Shown: positions 25,029 to 33,701, counted from the first letter of the stretch. The stretch: DNA of 38,474 bases from Gemmatimonadota bacterium (GCA_003221805.1 QHUA01000143.1:10455-48928), one strand, 5' to 3'. Made by a program: numbers and translations. The notes: generated by a model not told the origin, from the letters alone.

Positions 25029-25572
25029 GCACGACTCCGCCGATCGTCGTCGGAATCACCGGAGCGTCGGGCGCGCCGTACGCGGTTCGTCTGCTGCAGG
25101 CGCTGACGGCAGCCCATCGCCCCGTCTCGCTCATCGTGTCGAAGTACGGACTGCGTTTGTTGGCGACCGAAGCCGGAATCGACTCGATGGACGCGCTGCG
25201 CGACACGGTTGGCATCGATGCCTGGGCGTCGTACGTCGAGGTCTTTTCCAACGACGATCGTGGTGCAGCACCAGCATCCGGCTCGTCACGAACCGCGGGA
25301 ATGATAGTTTGTCCGTGCTCGATGGGAACGTTGTCTGCGATCGCCGTGGGCGCGTCCAGGTTCTGCGGGAAACCCCATTAAGCGCGATTCACCTGGGCAA
25401 CATGCTTCGTCTGGCGCGGGCGGGGGCGGTGGTGATGCCGGCCGCACCCGGGTTTTATCATCGGCCGAAGGAAATCCCGGACCTCGTCGACTTCATGGTC
25501 GCGAGAATGCTCGATCAGCTAGGTGTCGAGCAGAATCTCGTTTCGCGCTGGAAGGGAGAGCATCAGGATTAG
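25025..25572 (+). pseudogene. ubiX: UbiX-type flavin prenyltransferase, broken by an internal deletion and frameshift
   Basis: UbiX makes prenyl-FMN, the cofactor of UbiD. The first frame (25025-25381) has a normal start, IVVGITGASGAPYAVRLLQAL (flavin-binding P-loop), and runs to MIVCPCSMGTLSAIAVGAS, then falls into CGKPH and a stop. A second frame continues RRGRVQVLRETPLSAIHLGNM and PGFYHRPKEIPDLVDFMVARMLDQLG, the normal C-terminal half. Against the family, about 14 residues (the xLLxRAADVxLKE segment) are missing between GAS and RRGRV, and the join is out of frame. No single frame gives a whole enzyme. Either the gene is dead or the sequence here is wrong. It is convergent with, and overlaps by 4 bp, the UvrC-like gene. 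Confidence 0.88.
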
Positions 25573-26669
25573 CTGACCTGCCTCGTCCTCTTCATCTCGT
25601 TGGGGAATCTCCTGAACCAGGAGGACAAGAGCAGCAGCTCGTCGATCTCGTGAGTCGGCACCTGGGCGGTCACAGAGACTGGTTGAGCGAAAATGTCGTC
25701 AACCAGCTGCTTCATCGTCCGCCGATCCCTGGACGATTTCGGTTTTGATAGCTCCGCGCGCACCACTCCGCGCCGGATGAGATAAACCTTATCCTCCCCT
25801 TCGTGACCCGGGACGGTGTAAACGAAGGAGAGGTTCTCGACGGCGAAACGCAGCCGGCCAAATTGCGCGCGTAGTGCTTCCAGTCGCTCGAGCTTGTCAC
25901 GATAAACAGCCGCGCGCTCAAACTGCAATTCGGCGCTCAATCGCTCCATCTGCGTACGCAGCATGTTGATCGGGCCATCGTCGGATCCGTCTAGAAACGC
26001 CCGCGCCAGCGCGACTCTTTCACTGTACTGCGACTCCGAGCAGCCGCCGACGCAAGGGCCGAGGCACTTTCCGATTTCATGACGAATGCAGCCCGGCGTG
26101 CGCGCCAGCTGGAACAGCTCCGTCTGATCACTGAAAAACATCTTGAGGTCGGCGCGGCAATCGCGAAGCATTAGCGCGTCGTTGAGCTCGCGCAGAGCAC
26201 CATCGACGCGTTGCGCTCCCACGAATGGGCCGTAGTAAATGTCAGCATCCTCGCCCGTCGGTCCGCGGACCACTATCAGTTTGGGCGCGGGCGCTTTCGT
26301 CAGCTTGATAAACGCGTAATTCCGTCCGTCGCGCTTCATCGCCACGTTGTAGCGCGGACGGAAGCGCTTGATCATCCGCAGCTCCTGCAGCAGCGCCGCG
26401 AACTCGCTCGGCGTGTAGTCCCATTCGATCGCTTCCGCCGAGCGTAGAATGCGCGCCCCTTTCTCTTCCGGATACGCGCAGCGGAAGTAGCTCAATAGCC
26501 GCGATCGGACGCGCTTCGACTTGCCGACGTAGACGATTTCGCCGTCGCTCGACAGCATGCGATACACTCCGGGCCGGTCCGCCGCGGTGTCGCGCACGTT
26601 CGATTTCATTATCGACAGTTGGGCGTCGCTCGTCGGCAGGTTCTCGAGGCGTGGAGTGCCGCGTGTCAT
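25569..26669 (-). CDS. UvrC N-terminal-half-like GIY-YIG endonuclease
   Basis: Nuclease related to UvrC, the excinuclease subunit that cuts beside DNA lesions, but only 366 aa against about 600 for UvrC. It has the GIY-YIG catalytic part (RPGVYRMLSSDGEIVYVGKSKRVRSRL), a catalytic-Glu region (SEFAALLQELRMIKRFRPRYNV), a Cys cluster (PGCIRHEIGKCLGPCVGGC) and a UVR helix pair (NMLRTQMERLSAELQFERAAVYRDKL). The C-terminal RNase-H-like cutting domain and helix-hairpin-helix motifs of UvrC are absent, as in Cho-type proteins. The end (THEIDELLLLSSWFRRFPNEMKRTRQ) does not match UvrC. It begins one base after the mutM stop, so both belong to one DNA-repair operon. Confidence 0.82.
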   Translation of the reverse strand: MTRGTPRLENLPTSDAQLSIMKSNVRDTAADRPGVYRMLSSDGEIVYVGKSKRVRSRLLSYFRCAYPEEKGARILRSAEAIEWDYTPSEFAALLQELRMIKRFRPRYNVAMKRDGRNYAFIKLTKAPAPKLIVVRGPTGEDADIYYGPFVGAQRVDGALRELNDALMLRDCRADLKMFFSDQTELFQLARTPGCIRHEIGKCLGPCVGGCSESQYSERVALARAFLDGSDDGPINMLRTQMERLSAELQFERAAVYRDKLERLEALRAQFGRLRFAVENLSFVYTVPGHEGEDKVYLIRRGVVRAELSKPKSSRDRRTMKQLVDDIFAQPVSVTAQVPTHEIDELLLLSSWFRRFPNEMKRTRQVS

Positions 26670-26670
26670 C

Positions 26671-27498
26671 TCAGTGCTGGCACCTCACGCACATTGTCGT
26701 CGAGCGCCCATCGATAGCGTGTGTCGACACCAGCTTCGATCCGCATCGGCGGCAGGGAAGTCCACCGCGACCATACACGTCCAATTTCTCGACGAACGAA
26801 CCCCGCTCTCCGCGCGCATCTCGGTAATCCCGGAAGCTCGTCCCGCGCGCAGCTATCGCTTCGCGCAAAACGTTGACGATCGATTCGCGAAGCAGCGATG
26901 CCTCTTCGACCGAAATCGACGCTGCCAGACGCGAGGGATCGATGCGTGCGCGCCAAAGCGCCTCGTTTGCGTAAATGTTGCCGATGCCTGCGATCTTTCG
27001 CTGCTCCATTAAGACCTTCTTCACCGGCTGACTGGTAGCCCGGAGAACCGCCGATAGATGCGCGGCCGTAAATGAACGGTCAAGTGGCTCGATGCCGAGT
27101 TTCGCCGAGTACTCTGCGAAACGATCCGCATTCATAAGCGCAACTGTACCGAGACGTCGCACATCGGCGTAATGCAGAGCTCGGCCGTCGTCGAGTTCCA
27201 GCCGCAAAGTCGAATAGTCGAGTTCGGCGCCTCGAAAATTCCCGTCGTCGATGAGGAGAGCCCCTGTGAAGCGCGGCTGTACGACCAGACGATCTCCGGT
27301 GTCGAGGTCGATCACTACCAGCTTCGCGCGCCGCCAGCTGCGGACGATGGTGGCGTCCTGCAATCGCTTCGCGAGAGATCGCGAGCTCACCCCCCGCAGG
27401 ACATCGCGCTTTCTAACCGACACTTTTTTTATTTTGCGCCCGCTAATCGCGCCGTCGAGATCGCGTGCGATCGTCTCCGTCTCAGGTAACTCGGGCAC
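26671..27498 (-). CDS. mutM: formamidopyrimidine-DNA glycosylase
   Basis: Base-excision enzyme that removes oxidised purines such as 8-oxoguanine and nicks the strand. The N-terminus is V/M-PELPETETIARDL: the catalytic Pro follows a GTG start, as required for the Fpg family. RRAKLVVIDLD, GIGNIYANEALWRARIDP and the C-terminal zinc finger (CRRCGSKLVSTHAIDGRSTTMCVRCQ) are complete. Length 275 aa is normal. It overlaps purD by 17 bp and is followed by the UvrC-like gene with a 1-base gap, so it is probably translated from a longer message. Confidence 0.95.
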   Translation of the reverse strand: MPELPETETIARDLDGAISGRKIKKVSVRKRDVLRGVSSRSLAKRLQDATIVRSWRRAKLVVIDLDTGDRLVVQPRFTGALLIDDGNFRGAELDYSTLRLELDDGRALHYADVRRLGTVALMNADRFAEYSAKLGIEPLDRSFTAAHLSAVLRATSQPVKKVLMEQRKIAGIGNIYANEALWRARIDPSRLAASISVEEASLLRESIVNVLREAIAARGTSFRDYRDARGERGSFVEKLDVYGRGGLPCRRCGSKLVSTHAIDGRSTTMCVRCQH

Positions 27499-28771
27499 CG
27501 CGCGTCAGCTCACGCCAGCCAATGTCACGCCGCAGCTGCTTCCCCTTGAAAGACACCCGCTCGGCATGGTTGCGAGACACCTCCGCCGCCTCGAGCAGGC
27601 CCGACGCTACCGCTGTGACGGCGAGTACGCGGCCGCCGGCAGTGACGAGCTGATTCGTGGCAGGATCAATGGCGGTTCCGGCGTGAAATACCACCACGCC
27701 TTCCTCGGCGGCCGGCAGCTGGATAACGTCCCCCGTTCTCACCTTGTCGGGATAGCCAGCTGCAGCGACCACCGTCGTCACCGCGGAAAGGTTCTTCCAC
27801 TCCGGATGTCGAGCTCGACTCAGAGATCCGCCACCAGCGACCGCCGCGATCAGCTCGAGCAGCGACGAATCCATCAGCGGCATAATCGCCTGGGTCTCCG
27901 GATCCCCGAAGCGGGAATTGAATTCGACGACCTTTGGCCCGTCATCCGTGATCATGAGCCCGGCGTAGAGCAGACCCTTGAATAGAGATCCGGCGTCGCG
28001 CATTGCCGACAGCGTCGGGCGCACGATCTCCGACATCACACGAGAGATCAGCTCGGGCGTCGCCAGTGAGGTCGGCGCGTAGGCACCCATTCCGCCCGTG
28101 TTGGGGCCAAAATCGCCCTCCAGCAATCGCTTGTGGTCCTGCGCCGCCAGCAGTGGCAGCGCCTGATGCCCATCGGTGATGACGAAAAGCGAAAGTTCCT
28201 CGCCATCCATGTATTCCTCGATCAGGATTTCGCGTCCAGCGTTGCCAAATACCCGATCGCTCAGCAAAGCGTCGATTGCGCGCTCGGCCTGGGCGGTACT
28301 TTGCGCGACAACCACACCTTTTCCGGCGGCGAGCCCTGAAGCCTTGACCACGACCGGGGAAGAAAACTCGGCCAGTGCCGCCTTGGCGGCCCGAGCGTCG
28401 CTGTGTTGCGAAGCCCGTGCGGTCGGGATTCCCGCTCGAACCATCAGGTCCTTCGCAAAGCGCTTCGACGTCTCGATGCGGGCGGCCTCGCGCGTCGGAC
28501 CGAAAATCGGCAGCCCGCGCGACTGAAAGAGGTTGACGATACCGCCCTCGAGCGGCAGCTCGGGTCCGACCAGGGTGATATCGACGAACTCGTCTTCAGC
28601 CAGGTGCGCCAGCTCTTTGTGCTTGTCGACCGCCACCGGAAAGCAGCGCGCCACCGACGCGATCCCGGGGTTCCCTGGAGCGGCTATGAGCTCGAGGGTG
28701 GGATCGTCGCGCGACAACTTCCAGGCGAGAGCGTGCTCCCGTCCGCCACCACCAACGATCAATACTTTCAT
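27482..28771 (-). CDS. purD: phosphoribosylamine-glycine ligase
   Basis: ATP-grasp enzyme of purine synthesis (GAR synthetase). MKVLIVGGGGREHALAWKL opens the protein; AAPGNPGI, DITLVGPELPLEGGIVNLF, PVVVKASGLAAGKGVVV, EYMDGEELSLFVITDG, DHKRLLEGDFGPNTGGMGAY and FNSRFGDPETQAIMPLM are all typical. The ATG overlaps the stop of the upstream PLP-enzyme gene (ATGA). The ORF-track start 18 codons earlier is Arg/Pro-rich and should be rejected. Length 429 aa is normal. Confidence 0.95.
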   Translation of the reverse strand: MKVLIVGGGGREHALAWKLSRDDPTLELIAAPGNPGIASVARCFPVAVDKHKELAHLAEDEFVDITLVGPELPLEGGIVNLFQSRGLPIFGPTREAARIETSKRFAKDLMVRAGIPTARASQHSDARAAKAALAEFSSPVVVKASGLAAGKGVVVAQSTAQAERAIDALLSDRVFGNAGREILIEEYMDGEELSLFVITDGHQALPLLAAQDHKRLLEGDFGPNTGGMGAYAPTSLATPELISRVMSEIVRPTLSAMRDAGSLFKGLLYAGLMITDDGPKVVEFNSRFGDPETQAIMPLMDSSLLELIAAVAGGGSLSRARHPEWKNLSAVTTVVAAAGYPDKVRTGDVIQLPAAEEGVVVFHAGTAIDPATNQLVTAGGRVLAVTAVASGLLEAAEVSRNHAERVSFKGKQLRRDIGWRELTRGARVT

Positions 28772-29931
28772 GAAAACGCTTGCTCTAGGTCTGCGATCAG
28801 GTCCCCGACGTCCTCGACCCCGCACGACAGGCGCAGGAGATCGTCCCTCAAGCCGAGCGCAGCGCGCCGCTCGGCTGGAACCGACGCATGGGTCATGGAC
28901 GCAGGATGGCTGATCAGACTTTCGACTCCGCCGAGTGATTCCGCCAAGGAGAAGACACGCACGCTGCCGAGGACCCTCGCCGCCTTTTCCTTGCTGCCGG
29001 TAAGCACCGATATCATCCCGCCAAACCCTTTCATTTGACGCTTTGCCAGCTCGTGCTGTGGATGCGAGGGCAGCCCCGGATAAATCACGTTCTCATGTCC
29101 CAGTTTGTCGGCGAGCCACGAAGCAATCTTGCGGCCATTCTCGTCGTGACGGGGCATCCGCAAATGCAGCGTCTTCGTCCCGCGGAGCACCAGCCACGCG
29201 TCAAAGGGTCCCGGTACGGCTCCCCCGGTATTCAGAATGAACTGGAGGCGCTCGGCGAGATCATCGTCGCGGACGACCGCGATCCCGCCAACCATGTCGC
29301 TGTGGCCGTTCAGGTATTTGGTGGTGGAGTGGTAGACGATGTCGGCGCCGTGCTCGAACGGGCGCTGGAAATAGGGCGAGGCGAAAGTGTTATCGACGAT
29401 GAACAGAACGTTCTTGCGCTTCGCGATCTCACCGACCGCGCTCAAATCCGTGATGCGCATCAGCGGATTGGTTGGCGTCTCCATCATGATCGCGACGGTG
29501 TTTTTCTCGATCGCGTCCTCGACGTTCTGCGGATCTCGGCTGTCGACATAGCTAAAGCACAAACCGAAGTTTCTCAGGATCTTGTCGAACAACCGGAAGG
29601 TGCCCCCGTAGCTGCTCTCGCCGGCAATGATGTGGTCGCCGGACTTGAACAGCTTCATGATCGAGTCGGTGGCGCCCATCCCGCTGCTGAACGCGAACCC
29701 ATGCGTCCCGCCCTCGAGCGCGGCGACATTTCTCTCCAGCGCCTCGCGCGTCGGGTTCCTTCCGCGCGCGTACTCGTAGCCCTTGTTCTTGCCGAGTCCT
29801 TCCTGGACGTAGGTGGACGTGGTGTAGATCGGCGTCATGATTGCTCCGGAGAGCAGATCGGGACGCTGTCCCGCGTGAATGGCGCGGGTGCCGAACGCTG
29901 TATTCAGATCTTCGTCAAAGATGCGAGTCAT
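28768..29931 (-). CDS. cystathionine gamma-synthase/gamma-lyase-type PLP enzyme
   Basis: Trans-sulfuration enzyme of the Cys/Met metabolism PLP family. FGTRAIHAGQRPD, PIYTTSTYVQEGLG, YEYARGRNPTREALERNVAALEGG, AFSSGMGATDSI and METPTNPLMRITDL are standard. The PLP-Lys motif is HSTTKYLNGHSDMVGG, and the C-terminus has SLGGVESLISHPASMTH. Length 387 aa is usual. Whether it runs as synthase (methionine) or lyase (cysteine) cannot be decided here, so I give no symbol. It is the first gene of a minus operon with purD, mutM and the UvrC-like gene, facing glmM across 135 bp. Confidence 0.9.
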   Translation of the reverse strand: MTRIFDEDLNTAFGTRAIHAGQRPDLLSGAIMTPIYTTSTYVQEGLGKNKGYEYARGRNPTREALERNVAALEGGTHGFAFSSGMGATDSIMKLFKSGDHIIAGESSYGGTFRLFDKILRNFGLCFSYVDSRDPQNVEDAIEKNTVAIMMETPTNPLMRITDLSAVGEIAKRKNVLFIVDNTFASPYFQRPFEHGADIVYHSTTKYLNGHSDMVGGIAVVRDDDLAERLQFILNTGGAVPGPFDAWLVLRGTKTLHLRMPRHDENGRKIASWLADKLGHENVIYPGLPSHPQHELAKRQMKGFGGMISVLTGSKEKAARVLGSVRVFSLAESLGGVESLISHPASMTHASVPAERRAALGLRDDLLRLSCGVEDVGDLIADLEQAFS

Positions 29932-30066
29932 GCGCCTTTCACGTTGAAGGGATTGTGCACGGAAAGTTAACCAGTCGAGCCACGGTTATGCGTCGTCGCG
30001 TGCTGACCGGCGCGAGTAGATTACCCGCTAATTGCAAGACTGTGAATTCGAGAGGAACGATCACGA
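29932..30066. promoter_or_regulatory. divergent intergenic region between the PLP-enzyme operon and glmM
   Basis: These 135 bp must contain promoters for both directions. I see a ribosome site (GAGAGGAAC) for glmM but no hexamer pair good enough to call, and no SAM-riboswitch-like fold ahead of the PLP enzyme. Confidence 0.3.
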
Positions 30067-31440
30067 ATGGCTTATGAAGGTCTGATGGTAAGCGTCTCCG
30101 GCGTGCGTGGTCGCGTCGGGGAAGCTCTTACGCCCGAGATCATCGCGAAATTCGCGGCCGGCTTTGGCGCATGGGCGCTGGCGCGCTCTGGCGGGAAGGC
30201 CCGCGTCGTCGTCGGTCGTGACAGTCGGGTGTCAGGCCCAATGTTTCAGGCGGTGGTGCACAGCGCGCTACAGTCGGTTGGGTGTGACGTGATCGACGTT
30301 GGAATGGTGCCAACGCCAACTATGCAGCTGGCGGTCGAATATCACCACGCAGCAGGTGGACTAGCCATCACTGCCAGCCACAATCCAATCGAATGGAACG
30401 CATTGAAGTTCATCGGCCCATCGGGACTTTTCCTCGATGCGGCAGAAGGCGCGGAAATGCGACAAGTCGTCGAGGGAATGATTCCCCGGGCCACGTGGGA
30501 CAATCTTGGCTCTATAACGCAAGACAAGGACGCCGCGCGAGAGCACATCGAAAAGATTCTGGCGCTGCCGTTCCTCGACGTGGAAGGGATTCGCAGAAAG
30601 GAGTTTCGCGTCGGCCTGGACTGCGTTCGTGGCGCCGGCGGCAGCTTCATGCCGATTCTCCTCGAGCTTCTCGGCTGCAAGCTCGCCACGATCAACATGG
30701 AACCCGATGGGCGCTTCCCTCGTCCGCCTGAGCCGGTCGCTGAAAACCTCGGCGAGCTGCAGAAGCTCGTCCAGGATTCGCACTGCGACATCGGCATGGC
30801 CGTGGATCCCGATGTCGACAGGCTGGCGCTGGTGTCCGACGAGGGCGTCGCCATCGGCGAGGATTACACGCTGGCCCTGGCGGCGAAAGAAGTCCTCCGG
30901 CACCGAAAGGGCGTGGTGGTCACGAACCTTTCCACCAGCAGGATAGTCGATGACGTTGCCGCGGAAGCTGGCAGTCGGGTGATCCGTGCCGCGGTCGGTG
31001 AGGTCAATGTCGCCGTGAAGATGCGGGAGTTAAAAGCACCGATTGGTGGGGAGGGGAACGGCGGCGTAATTCTTTCAGAGCTGCACCTGGGCAGAGACGC
31101 CCCGGTGGGTGCTGCGCTGATGCTTCAGTTGTTGCTCGAGGAAGGCAAACCGCTGTCGAAGATCGTCGCGGCCTATCCCCGCTACATTATCGTTAAAGAC
31201 AAGCTGGATCGCCCGAAAGCTCCTCTCGACGACGTTTACAAGGCCCTGAAGCGGGCTTTCAGCGACGCTGAGGTGGATACGCAGGACGGTCTGCGGCTGA
31301 CGTGGCCTGACCGCTGGGTGCACATCCGTCCTTCGGGAACGGAACCAATCGTGCGAGTAATAGCAGAAGCGCCGAGCGCGGAGGACGCCGAAAGGCTGGT
31401 CCGCGAAAGCCGAAAACCGGTGGAGGCGCTGGCTCAATAG
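30067..31440 (+). CDS. glmM: phosphoglucosamine mutase (phosphohexomutase family)
   Basis: Converts glucosamine-6-phosphate to glucosamine-1-phosphate for UDP-GlcNAc. The catalytic loop ITASHNPIEWNALKF has the phosphoserine at residue 104, the metal loop is DPDVDR (247-252), the sugar loop is GGEGNGG and the phosphate loop is RPSGTEP, all in the usual order. Length 457 aa. The neighbouring glmS favours the glucosamine role over phosphomannomutase or phosphoglucomutase, which belong to the same superfamily. The start has GAGAGGAACG ahead. It ends 21 bp before glmS. Confidence 0.9.
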   Translation: MAYEGLMVSVSGVRGRVGEALTPEIIAKFAAGFGAWALARSGGKARVVVGRDSRVSGPMFQAVVHSALQSVGCDVIDVGMVPTPTMQLAVEYHHAAGGLAITASHNPIEWNALKFIGPSGLFLDAAEGAEMRQVVEGMIPRATWDNLGSITQDKDAAREHIEKILALPFLDVEGIRRKEFRVGLDCVRGAGGSFMPILLELLGCKLATINMEPDGRFPRPPEPVAENLGELQKLVQDSHCDIGMAVDPDVDRLALVSDEGVAIGEDYTLALAAKEVLRHRKGVVVTNLSTSRIVDDVAAEAGSRVIRAAVGEVNVAVKMRELKAPIGGEGNGGVILSELHLGRDAPVGAALMLQLLLEEGKPLSKIVAAYPRYIIVKDKLDRPKAPLDDVYKALKRAFSDAEVDTQDGLRLTWPDRWVHIRPSGTEPIVRVIAEAPSAEDAERLVRESRKPVEALAQ

Positions 31441-31461
31441 AGACAGTCAACCAACGATCCT

Positions 31462-33261
31462 ATGTGTGGAATCATCGGCTATATCGGAAACCGCCACGTA
31501 ACGCCCCTTCTTCTGGAGGGGCTGAAGCGCATGGAGTACCGCGGTTACGACTCCGCCGGCGTCGCGGTAATGAACGGCTCCGGTGTCGAGACACGCAAAG
31601 CAGCGGGTAAGATCTCTCAGCTCGAACGAGCGCTCGTCACCAGTCCAGTGGATGGCGACATGGGAATCGGTCACACCCGCTGGGCGACGCACGGCGTCCC
31701 CAACGAATGCAACGCGCATCCCCACGTCGACTGCAAGGGCGATATCGCCGTCGTCCACAACGGCATCATCGAGAACTCGGGCACACTGAAGCAGGGACTG
31801 CAGGCGCGGGGGCATCGATTCGTGTACCTCATCGAAGAAGCGTTCGATGGCAATCTCGAGGACGCTGTCATCGAGGCGCTCTGGCAAATCGAGGGCACCT
31901 ACGGCATCGCCGTCGTCTCCAGCAAGGACCGCAACAAGATCGTGGCCGCACGGAAGGGCAGTCCACTGTTGATCGGGCTGGGCGACGGTGAGTACTACGT
32001 TGCCAGCGACGTATCGGCGATCCTCGCCCACACCCGCGAGGTGGTCTACCTCGATGACGGTGACGTGGCGATCCTGACGCGAGAAGGCTACACGGTCCTC
32101 AATCAGCGCGCGCAGGAGCTGGAGCGGCGCGTCAGCAAGATCGACTGGGACCTCGACCAGATCGAGCGCGGTGGTTTCGACCACTTCATGCTCAAGGAGA
32201 TTTTCGAGCAGCCGGCGACCGTCGAGAATTGCATGCGCGGTCGTCTCCTTCCCGATGAGGGCACATCCAAGCTCGGCGGCCTCAACATGACCGACGAGGA
32301 GCTGCTCCGCTTTGACAACATTCTGATCACCGCCTGCGGCACCAGCTGGCATTCTGCGCTGATCGGCGAGCACATGCTGGAGAGCCTGGCTCGTGTGCCT
32401 GTCGAAGTCGAGTACGCATCCGAGCTCCGCTACAGGAATCCGATCGTCACCGACAAGACTCTCTGCATCGTGATCTCACAATCGGGCGAGACCGCCGATA
32501 CACTGGCGGCAATGCGCGAGGCCAAGGCGCGCGGCGCCCGGACCTACGGAATAGTGAACGTCGTCGGCTCGACCATCGCACGCGAGAGCGACGGTGGTAT
32601 TTACGTTCACGCCGGCCCGGAGATCGGCGTCGCGTCGACCAAGGCCTTCACCAGTCAGGTCATCGCGCTGCTGCTCTTTACGCTGAAGCTGGCAAGGCTG
32701 CGCACTCTGTCGATGGTAGACGGCAAGGCGATCATCGAGGAGATGCAGGCCCTGCCGGGGAAGATCCAGAACATTCTCGATCGCGCCGACGAGATCGAAA
32801 AAATCGCCGAGGAATTCAAGAACTCCCAGAACTTCCTGTACCTCGGGCGAGGCTACAGCTTCCCGACTGCCCTGGAAGGGGCGCTGAAGCTCAAAGAGAT
32901 CAGCTACATCCATGCCGAGGGTTATCCGGCCGCGGAGATGAAGCACGGCCCGATCGCGCTGATCGACGAGAAGATGCCCGTCGTCTTCATCACGCCGCAC
33001 GACTCGGTATTCGACAAAGTCGTGTCGAACGTCCAGGAAGTGAAAGCCCGTGGCGGCCGGGTAATCGCCATCACCACTCGCGAAGAAGATGCACTGGAAG
33101 GCAAGCTCGATTACGAGTTCCGCATTCCGGAGACGAAGGACATGCTGACGCCGGTGCTGGCATCCGTCCCGCTGCAGCTGCTGGCGTACTACATGGCGGT
33201 GAAGCGCGGCACCAACGTCGATCAGCCGCGCAATCTCGCCAAGTCCGTCACGGTGGAGTAG
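31462..33261 (+). CDS. glmS: glutamine-fructose-6-phosphate aminotransferase (isomerizing)
   Basis: Makes glucosamine-6-phosphate from fructose-6-phosphate and glutamine. The N-terminus MCGIIGYIGNRHVTPLLLEGL has the catalytic Cys after Met removal. The glutaminase half (about 1-220) contains RMEYRGYDSAG, HTRWATHG and HNGIIEN. Two SIS sugar-isomerase domains follow: ACGTSWHSALIGEHML with SQSGETADTLAAMREAK (first), and YLGRGYSFPTALEGALKLKEISY (second). The end NVDQPRNLAKSVTVE is conserved. Length 599 aa is typical. I saw no glmS ribozyme in the 21-bp gap upstream. Confidence 0.97.
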   Translation: MCGIIGYIGNRHVTPLLLEGLKRMEYRGYDSAGVAVMNGSGVETRKAAGKISQLERALVTSPVDGDMGIGHTRWATHGVPNECNAHPHVDCKGDIAVVHNGIIENSGTLKQGLQARGHRFVYLIEEAFDGNLEDAVIEALWQIEGTYGIAVVSSKDRNKIVAARKGSPLLIGLGDGEYYVASDVSAILAHTREVVYLDDGDVAILTREGYTVLNQRAQELERRVSKIDWDLDQIERGGFDHFMLKEIFEQPATVENCMRGRLLPDEGTSKLGGLNMTDEELLRFDNILITACGTSWHSALIGEHMLESLARVPVEVEYASELRYRNPIVTDKTLCIVISQSGETADTLAAMREAKARGARTYGIVNVVGSTIARESDGGIYVHAGPEIGVASTKAFTSQVIALLLFTLKLARLRTLSMVDGKAIIEEMQALPGKIQNILDRADEIEKIAEEFKNSQNFLYLGRGYSFPTALEGALKLKEISYIHAEGYPAAEMKHGPIALIDEKMPVVFITPHDSVFDKVVSNVQEVKARGGRVIAITTREEDALEGKLDYEFRIPETKDMLTPVLASVPLQLLAYYMAVKRGTNVDQPRNLAKSVTVE

Positions 33262-33263
33262 GA

Positions 33264-33701
33264 CTGAGAATCCTGCTCCAGCGGGTATCGCGGGCAGAAG
33301 TCCGCATCGAAGGTCGCAGCGTGGGTAGCATCGGGAAGGGATTTCTCCTTCTCGTTGGCTTCACCCACGGTGACACTGCAGAGAAAGTCGATTGGATGGC
33401 CGAGAAGACCTCCGGACTCCGGCTCTTTGGCGACGCGGAAGGGAAGATGAATCTCGGATTGTCCGAGGTCGGCGGCGCCGTACTGGTCGTCTCCCAGTTC
33501 ACCCTTTATGGCAACGCGGAGAAGGGAAAGCGGCCCAGCTTCATCGACGCCGCCAGGCCCGAGGAAGCAATTCCCCTCTACGAACGATTCCTGTCCGCGC
33601 TGCGACAGAAGGGACTTACGGTCCAAAGCGGGGAATTCGGCGCGATGATGGACGTCGAGCTCGTGAATGATGGTCCCGTCACTCTCTGGCTCGAGCGATG
33701 A
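33264..33701 (+). CDS. dtd: D-aminoacyl-tRNA deacylase, apparent CTG start
   Basis: Hydrolyses D-amino acids wrongly loaded on tRNA. The frame in the ORF track opens at GTG 33321, but the family's N-terminus is encoded upstream: LRILLQRVSRAEVRIEGRSVG aligns with the usual MRVVLQRV start. In that frame no ATG, GTG or TTG lies between the glmS stop and this point; CTG at 33264 is the natural first codon, and GGAG (33255-33258) lies 5 bases ahead. This gives 145 aa, the normal size. SQFTLYG and NDGPVTLWL are the active-site motifs. The stop overlaps the maf ATG (ATGA). Confidence 0.9.
   Translation: MRILLQRVSRAEVRIEGRSVGSIGKGFLLLVGFTHGDTAEKVDWMAEKTSGLRLFGDAEGKMNLGLSEVGGAVLVVSQFTLYGNAEKGKRPSFIDAARPEEAIPLYERFLSALRQKGLTVQSGEFGAMMDVELVNDGPVTLWLER

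Noticed and set aside
29035-29970. 311-aa plus-strand ORF
   Set aside because: Shadow of the PLP-enzyme gene, which has the full family signature on the minus strand.
31441-31461. glmS ribozyme ahead of glmS
   Set aside because: Only 21 bp separate glmM and glmS; a ribozyme needs far more sequence.
31447-32373. 308-aa minus-strand ORF
   Set aside because: Shadow of glmS.
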